The translations under genes were made by a program, and so were the position numbers. From assembly GCA_023406715.1 (NCBI GenBank), contig JAEXVC010000066.1, positions 1-20,415 on the forward strand: 20,415 nucleotides of DNA. Direction: 5' to 3'. Origin of the DNA: Bacteroidota bacterium. GTDB lineage: Bacteria > Bacteroidota > Bacteroidia > Bacteroidales > Tenuifilaceae. This document shows positions 16,515 through 20,415 of this stretch, piece by piece. Within the stretch, counting starts at the first letter, position 1, and each line of letters opens with the position of its first letter. The notes under the pieces were generated by a model, which was not told the DNA's origin, ran no database searches, and saw nothing but the letters and a program-made list of their open reading frames with translations.

Positions 16515-16778
16515 CTACATATTTTTAAGTTCGATAATTTGGTCAAGTTCATTATCTGAAAGTTTTCCAGTATAGAATAATCTCATTACTGCATTGCTTA
16601 AATCATTTGTGTGATGTCTCTTTCTTCTATGAAAACGAAGCCTATCAAAAGCCTCATCAGGAGATTTAGTCCTCTCTCTTTTGCTTGCTTGAAGAAGAAT
16701 TCGTTTGATTCTTTCTTGACTTTTCTTGCTTGTTGGTCGACCAGAAAAGTCGATTTCTTTAATTCGAATAGTGTTCAT
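16515..16778 (-). CDS. Small basic protein of unknown function (87 aa)
   Basis: A highly basic protein (MNTIRIKEIDFSGRPTSKKS, then FDRLRFHRRKRHHTND) with an acidic C-terminal helix (DNELDQIIELKNM). It ends 2 nt before the VirB6-like start, so the two are almost certainly co-transcribed. It is AT-rich, unlike the next two genes. I do not recognise a family. Its charge suggests contact with DNA or RNA, for instance as a transfer regulator, but nothing in the sequence proves this. Confidence 0.65.
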   Translation of the reverse strand: MNTIRIKEIDFSGRPTSKKSQERIKRILLQASKRERTKSPDEAFDRLRFHRRKRHHTNDLSNAVMRLFYTGKLSDNELDQIIELKNM

Positions 16779-17138
16779 ATTTTAGAATTTAGATTGATTT
16801 CTGGTATTATTTTCTCCCCAAAGTCTCTTTGTAAATGACTGACAATTAACTAAATGAGAGGAAAACTGAACTACAGATTCATTTAATATCAAATAGTTGA
16901 TTTTCAGATTTTTTTCAATTTTTTTTATTTGTTATACTTAAATAAATAGGTTTGAAAAATTATAATATCAATTAATGATTATAGTAATGTGTAATTCTCA
17001 TTTAATCAATTAAATATATTTTACAATGTGGAGAAATTATTACCCAAATTGAGAGGAATTCTGAACTTAATTGAGAGGAATTCTGAACTTCCAAAGGGAG
17101 AAAAAGTTAACTTAAAAATTCCATTCGGGAGAAATACT
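16779..17138. other. AT-rich region between rep and the transfer genes, candidate replication origin
   Basis: A 360-nt stretch without a gene. It has T-runs near 16910-16930, the word ATTCTCATTTAAT at 16994-17006 shared with the region before mobC, and a cluster of GAGAGGAA/GGGAGAAA repeats next to the rep stop. AT-rich DNA plus iteron-like repeats beside a Rep_3 gene is what a theta-type plasmid origin looks like. The promoter for the 87-aa gene should also lie here. Confidence 0.45.
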
Positions 17139-17144
17139 TTACTT
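17048..17144. repeat. Iteron-like direct repeats downstream of rep
   Basis: ATTGAGAGGAATTCTGAACT occurs twice in tandem with a 22-nt period (17048 and 17070). Two weaker units follow in the same orientation: AAGGGAGAAAAAGTTAACTT at 17094-17113 and TCGGGAGAAATACTTTACTT at 17125-17144, the last overlapping the rep stop codon. A diverged copy, ATGAGAGGAAAACTGAACT, is at 16854-16872. A 22-nt spacing, about two helical turns, is typical of Rep-binding iterons. Confidence 0.6.
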
Positions 17145-18182
17145 TTCATAAAATTCAGATATTAAAGATTTTAGTACGTAGTTTTGAGGGCAAATAATTT
17201 TATTTTTTGTTAGATGCTTCTGATTAATAATGAATCTTAATCTATCCAGTTTCTTTATGATTATTAGAGGTTCTTCTTTTTCAATGAGTTCGTCAATCTC
17301 ATCAAGATTTTTTCTAGTAAACTTGAAATCTTTTGATAACATTTCTTTAATTAACTTTCGATTGTTTTCATCATTGATAATGTTTTGTTGAGTTATAACT
17401 TTAAAATAGAGACCTATTACTGTATTTCCTTCTCTAATTGTAAAATTTCTGTCATCACAATCAAACCAGCAGTCTGCTCCCATCCTTATTAAATCTTCTT
17501 GAACAGGCTTTAATACATATTTCTTTAAATCTCTGTACTCTTTATACTTACCCTCAATTCCTAACATCTTCTTAAATTCTAATAATGATATTTCGAAATA
17601 TCCCCTACTTCGATAACAGCATAGTAACTTATATATTCTTGGAGTATATTTCTTGGATGCTTCAATTGCGGTTTTGAAGTAATATTTTGTAAAATTTATT
17701 GGTTTTTGCCTATCGTTAAGGTTGATATTTATCAGGATTTTAGCCACATCAGGATCGATCTCCAATCTCATAAAAGAAGTTCTTGTTCTTTCTTCTGGTA
17801 AATCGACTTTAAATAGTCCAGTATATTTTAATCGTTTTTCATTTTGACATTTATCAGTATATCTTATTTCAACCACTAAACCAGCTAATTCTTTACAAGA
17901 TTCTTTAACAGATGAGTATTGACTTTTAGATGCAATCAATCTGAGAGGGATATCCAATACAATGTTATTATTGTTGTTAAATAGACTCAATTGTCTATAG
18001 TCCTTGCCCATCATTCTCAGTCTAATGGAATCTTGCAACAAATAGATGACAGAATTCATTATTCGCTCTTGAATGAGCGAATAGTTATATGAAGCCTCTG
18101 TCAAATGGTTGGGTTGGTATATGTATGAAGATATCCCTCCCAGAACCAAACTATTCTTAATTCCTGGTAGTGAGTTCATCAT
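17139..18182 (-). CDS. RepB-type (Rep_3 superfamily) replication initiator
   Basis: A 347-aa protein with the two winged-helix arrangement of Rep_3 initiators. The diagnostic part is KYTPRIYKLLCCYRSRGYFE near 178-197, then LLEFKKMLGIEGKYKEYRDL and KYVLKPVQEDL to residue 231, which is the conserved DNA-binding core. The N-terminal half has the usual VIYLLQDSIRLRM and strand-rich IVLDIPLRLIAS. It would bind iterons and open an origin. The start shares one base with the stop of the upstream HTH gene (TAATG), so translation is coupled. A rep gene beside an integrase implies either a plasmid or an integrative element that replicates after excision. Confidence 0.88.
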   Translation of the reverse strand: MMNSLPGIKNSLVLGGISSYIYQPNHLTEASYNYSLIQERIMNSVIYLLQDSIRLRMMGKDYRQLSLFNNNNNIVLDIPLRLIASKSQYSSVKESCKELAGLVVEIRYTDKCQNEKRLKYTGLFKVDLPEERTRTSFMRLEIDPDVAKILININLNDRQKPINFTKYYFKTAIEASKKYTPRIYKLLCCYRSRGYFEISLLEFKKMLGIEGKYKEYRDLKKYVLKPVQEDLIRMGADCWFDCDDRNFTIREGNTVIGLYFKVITQQNIINDENNRKLIKEMLSKDFKFTRKNLDEIDELIEKEEPLIIIKKLDRLRFIINQKHLTKNKIICPQNYVLKSLISEFYEK

Positions 18183-18472
18183 TATATTTTTTGCATTATA
18201 GAATTACTTCTTGCAGCTTGTAAGAGTTCTGATTTTTTATAATAAACAGAGTGTCCAATTTTATATCTTTTAATAAGACCCCGCTTTCTCCAATTTATTA
18301 TTGTTTGTACACTTACTCCAAATAGTTTTGCAGCACTTTCCTTACTTATTTTATCATATTTCCAGGGAATTGGGATTCTGTTCGTATCTCCAGATATGAG
18401 AGGTTTATCAACTTTTTTATATGGGGATATTTGCACCCATATATATGGGAGATTTTTATTACCTTTTTCCAT
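18182..18472 (-). CDS. Small HTH protein (MerR/excisionase-like)
   Basis: A 96-aa protein with a helix-turn-helix at about 40-85: ISKESAAKLFGVSVQTIINW, then KRGLIKRYKIGHSVYYKKSE, the pattern of HTH_17/excisionase domains that end in a short wing. The first 40 residues are not recognised. It is coupled to rep by a one-base overlap, so regulation of replication or copy number is plausible. Recombination directionality is another option given the nearby integrase. Confidence 0.8.
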   Translation of the reverse strand: MEKGNKNLPYIWVQISPYKKVDKPLISGDTNRIPIPWKYDKISKESAAKLFGVSVQTIINWRKRGLIKRYKIGHSVYYKKSELLQAARSNSIMQKI

Positions 18473-18529
18473 TACTTGATTTTTTGGGAATTAATAGAAT
18501 AATAGGCCGTTGCTGCAATCAACGACTTT

Positions 18530-18841
18530 TTACTTAATAGTGAGTGATTTTAATACTTCCTTAGTGACACTTGGTCTACCTGCATTCATCCAATCTTCAA
18601 GTTCTTTTTTAGAAAATCTAATTCCCCTTCCTTTTTGCCGTCTTACTACTGGAATTTCCCCTTTGCTGGAAAGTTCATAGATATAATTTTTCTTATATCC
18701 AGTAATTAATGCTGCTTCATCAATCTTTATGAGATCAATGTCTTCTTCCTTGTCTTTTTGAATTAACGGTTTTGGCTGAGATGAAATCAGTATTTCAATA
18801 CGCTCCAACCTTTGCATAATAATGTCGAATGGATTGTTCAT
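18530..18841 (-). CDS. HTH_17-type DNA-binding protein (excisionase-like)
   Basis: A 103-aa protein. Residues 1-33 include a short helix (IMQRLERIEILIS). Residues 36-90 form the HTH: IKIDEAALITGYKKNYIYEL, SSKGEIPVVRRQKGRGIRFS and KKELEDWMNAG, which is the standard layout of excisionase-like proteins in Bacteroidetes mobile elements. It lies 57 nt before the second HTH gene and after the 392-aa gene. A palindrome sits just upstream of its ATG, suggesting autoregulation. It may control excision or the rep operon. Confidence 0.85.
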   Translation of the reverse strand: MNNPFDIIMQRLERIEILISSQPKPLIQKDKEEDIDLIKIDEAALITGYKKNYIYELSSKGEIPVVRRQKGRGIRFSKKELEDWMNAGRPSVTKEVLKSLTIK

Positions 18842-18844
18842 AGT

Positions 18845-18867
18845 GTTGTGATTTTAAAGTTCACAAC
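18845..18867. promoter_or_regulatory. Inverted repeat just upstream of the HTH gene start
   Basis: Arms GTTGTGA (18845-18851) and TCACAAC (18861-18867) are perfect complements with a 9-nt spacer, 3 nt upstream of the ATG at 18841. It could be an operator for the HTH protein or hide the translation start. Confidence 0.5.
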
Positions 18868-18896
18868 AAATAAAATATGCTATGTTGGGTTTTTCA

Positions 18897-18917
18897 CTGC
18901 TGTAGTTACTACAACAG
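18897..18917. promoter_or_regulatory. Near-perfect palindrome between the NTase-like and HTH genes
   Basis: CTGCTGTAGT, T, then ACTACAACAG: 10-bp half sites matching at 9 of 10 positions around one central base. It lies 3 nt past the stop of the 392-aa gene. With no T-run on the coding side it looks more like a dimeric protein-binding site than a terminator. Confidence 0.5.
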
Positions 18918-18920
18918 GCA

Positions 18921-20099
18921 CTACAAAATGTGTTTAGTCGATTTTATTTGTGTTTTTTGAAGTATAGAATTGGCTAAATCAAGGGCTTTAAAGTTCTTTT
19001 CTTCTTGGAACCATTTTATTACTGTCGATATATCTTTTATTAAGTCATCAGGACTATAAGAATTTAGGAAATCATTTTTTGGGTTGATTGCTTTGTAAAA
19101 ATGTGTTCTTAAGGTTGTCCAATTAAAATCATATTTGCCAGCAATTTCTTTAATGATGTCATCTTTTGTTCTACCTTGAGTGGGAGAGAAATTACCTGTT
19201 TTATAGAGGCAATAGTATTTCAGCGCAACTGCTTTAGTGTTTTTAGATTTATTGTGTTGCTGTTTTTGAGATAAAGACTTATTAAACATGTTTAGTTTTA
19301 TGGTCAATGGACTTAAAATATCGTATTCGATCCAACTTGTTATATTGTGTTTTTCTCTATGTGCAATTGGGTTTGGTTTACCCATAGAAAAAGTGAGTGT
19401 CACTTGATTTACTATTGAATTAAAGTAGTTTTTGCATTCATTAATCTTGTTGAATTGACGGCAAACTTCTTGTCGAAATGAAGGTTCCGAAAGAATTTCT
19501 TCGTTTATTTGAAGAGTCTTAATCTTTATTACTTCAAGACACATCTCCTTGTAAGTATTATATTCGTCTTTATCAATTGTTTCTTCAATAAATGCCAGTT
19601 CTTTAATACAGTATGTTCTCCTTTCTATATTTCGCTTTATATAGGTTTCAAATTTTTGAAACCAAATTTCAGGTACATCTTTCATATAAGGATTGAAAGA
19701 TTCACTTCCTACCCACAATCGTGAGATAGATGAGTTTGGTTTTATCCCTTCAAAAGAGTTATAGTAATTTTTTTTGTAATTAAATCTTAAGTAGTTGAAT
19801 GACTTGAGTTTTTCAATGTATAGATTAGGGGTGTGAGAAAGTTCAAAATCTAAATCACAATCTTTTGTCATCGTTCCGATTGAATTGGATAGACCAAATG
19901 TTATTATGAAGAGCTCTTCTAGTTTGCTTCTATATAGTTCTATTGCATCAAAATGTTTTATTTCAAATATAAGTTTCAATATTTCTTCAGGAAAATCAAA
20001 GTAACTATACACTAGTTTGTATTTCCAAGAGAAGTACAATTTAATTAATGCGCTTTCTATTTTATAGAATTGGTTATCGATTCTTTCAGTTGGACTCAT
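18921..20099 (-). CDS. Protein with nucleotidyltransferase-like motif, function unknown
   Basis: A 392-aa protein starting 6 nt after the integrase stop, so the two are probably one transcript. Residues 66-86 (ITFGLSNSIGTMTKDCDLDF) resemble the polymerase-beta nucleotidyltransferase signature G-S-x-x-x-G-T-x-x-x-x-S-D-h-D-h, with G69, S71, D82 and D84 as the key positions and a helix just before, as in that fold. A third acid could not be assigned. The middle is helical, and the C-terminal part (ALKYYCLYKTGNFSP and later FNWTTLRTHFYKAINP) looks like a helical DNA-binding region. No signal or membrane segment is seen. A regulatory protein specific to mobile elements is an alternative. Confidence 0.6.
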   Translation of the reverse strand: MSPTERIDNQFYKIESALIKLYFSWKYKLVYSYFDFPEEILKLIFEIKHFDAIELYRSKLEELFIITFGLSNSIGTMTKDCDLDFELSHTPNLYIEKLKSFNYLRFNYKKNYYNSFEGIKPNSSISRLWVGSESFNPYMKDVPEIWFQKFETYIKRNIERRTYCIKELAFIEETIDKDEYNTYKEMCLEVIKIKTLQINEEILSEPSFRQEVCRQFNKINECKNYFNSIVNQVTLTFSMGKPNPIAHREKHNITSWIEYDILSPLTIKLNMFNKSLSQKQQHNKSKNTKAVALKYYCLYKTGNFSPTQGRTKDDIIKEIAGKYDFNWTTLRTHFYKAINPKNDFLNSYSPDDLIKDISTVIKWFQEEKNFKALDLANSILQKTQIKSTKHIL

Positions 20100-20105
20100 T
20101 GTTGT

Positions 20106-20415
20106 TTATATAATTTCATCTATGATTCTTCCAGTAATCTTCTTTCTCTCGGAACTATATCTTGCAAAGTATTTAGTCGTTGTGCTTAATTGAGAATGAC
20201 CCACATTCTCAGATATTTCTGGAATATCTACTCCCTTGTTTCTTAGAATGGTGCAGTATGAATGCCTTGCAACATAAGTCGTAAGATCTGTCTTTATTTC
20301 GAGTTGGGTTGCAACTTTCCCCATGTAATAATTAATATTTTTCGTCAGGTTTTTAACAATTCTGCGCTCTTCTTTTGAACTTAATCCTGGAGTAAGAAAA
20401 GGAAATACATAGTTG
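20106..20415 (-). CDS. Tyrosine recombinase/integrase, C-terminal part (5' end beyond window)
   Basis: The frame is open to the window edge and reads upstream of the internal ATG at 20324 (NYVFPFLTPGLSSKEERRIV), so the annotated ORF start there is not the true start. The catalytic core shows YVARHSY with the second catalytic Arg, ENVGHSQ with the conserved His, and TTTKYFARY, whose first Tyr is the likely nucleophile. This matches the phage-integrase-like family common in Bacteroidetes mobile elements. The N-terminal arm and the first catalytic Arg lie outside the window. Integration and excision of this element are the likely job. No attachment site is visible. Confidence 0.92.
   Translation of the reverse strand, partial: NYVFPFLTPGLSSKEERRIVKNLTKNINYYMGKVATQLEIKTDLTTYVARHSYCTILRNKGVDIPEISENVGHSQLSTTTKYFARYSSERKKITGRIIDEII

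Noticed and set aside
18507..18535. CGTTG...CAACG hairpin followed by CTTTTT
   Set aside because: Only a 5-bp stem, and the T-run is on the plus strand where there is no gene to terminate.
1..20415. CRISPR arrays, tRNA and rRNA genes
   Set aside because: No regularly spaced repeat array and no tRNA or rRNA-like sequence was seen on either strand by eye.

Overview
The window looks like part of a mobile element from a Bacteroidetes (probably Bacteroidales-like) host. The DNA is AT-rich, genes lack clear Shine-Dalgarno sequences, one promoter matches the Bacteroidetes -7 consensus TAnnTTTG, and the Rep, relaxase, integrase and lipid-free secretion signals resemble those of that phylum. Every confidently called large gene lies on the minus strand, so transcription runs from the right end toward the left. 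Both window ends cut a gene.

Right part (about 11.9-20.4 kb) is the mobility and maintenance backbone. In transcription order it holds the C-terminal end of a tyrosine integrase, a 392-aa protein with a nucleotidyltransferase-like motif, two small HTH (excisionase-like) proteins, a RepB/Rep_3 replication initiator, an iteron-like repeat cluster, a small basic protein, a VirB6-like membrane protein, a VirB5-like exported protein, and a MobC/relaxase pair. No VirB4, coupling protein or other channel genes are present here. The element therefore appears mobilizable rather than self-transmissible on this evidence. The VirB5/VirB6 pair is visibly GC-richer than its surroundings, so the backbone is a mosaic.

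Middle part (about 9.4-11.8 kb) has one secreted protein of unknown function and then about 1.4 kb without a normal gene. That gap holds a 32-aa membrane peptide gene with its own terminator, a cryptic second membrane peptide, short direct repeats that could be insertion-sequence ends, and a 30-codon ORF carrying an adenine-methylase motif I that may be a methylase relic.

Left part (1-9.4 kb) is a defence cargo: an AbiE-type toxin-antitoxin pair, a small Cys/His-rich protein, and an operon of hsdR, a fused hsdM-hsdS, and a NACHT-family NTPase. The NACHT gene runs off the left edge. The most notable points are the NACHT protein (N-terminal domain of unknown type, NACHT, pentapeptide-like repeats, winged-helix-like C-terminal region) placed directly behind the restriction-modification genes, and an eight-G tract inside hsdMS where loss or gain of one G creates an immediate stop. 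The second point suggests a phase-variable switch for the modification and specificity subunit, which could also affect the downstream NACHT gene through polarity.
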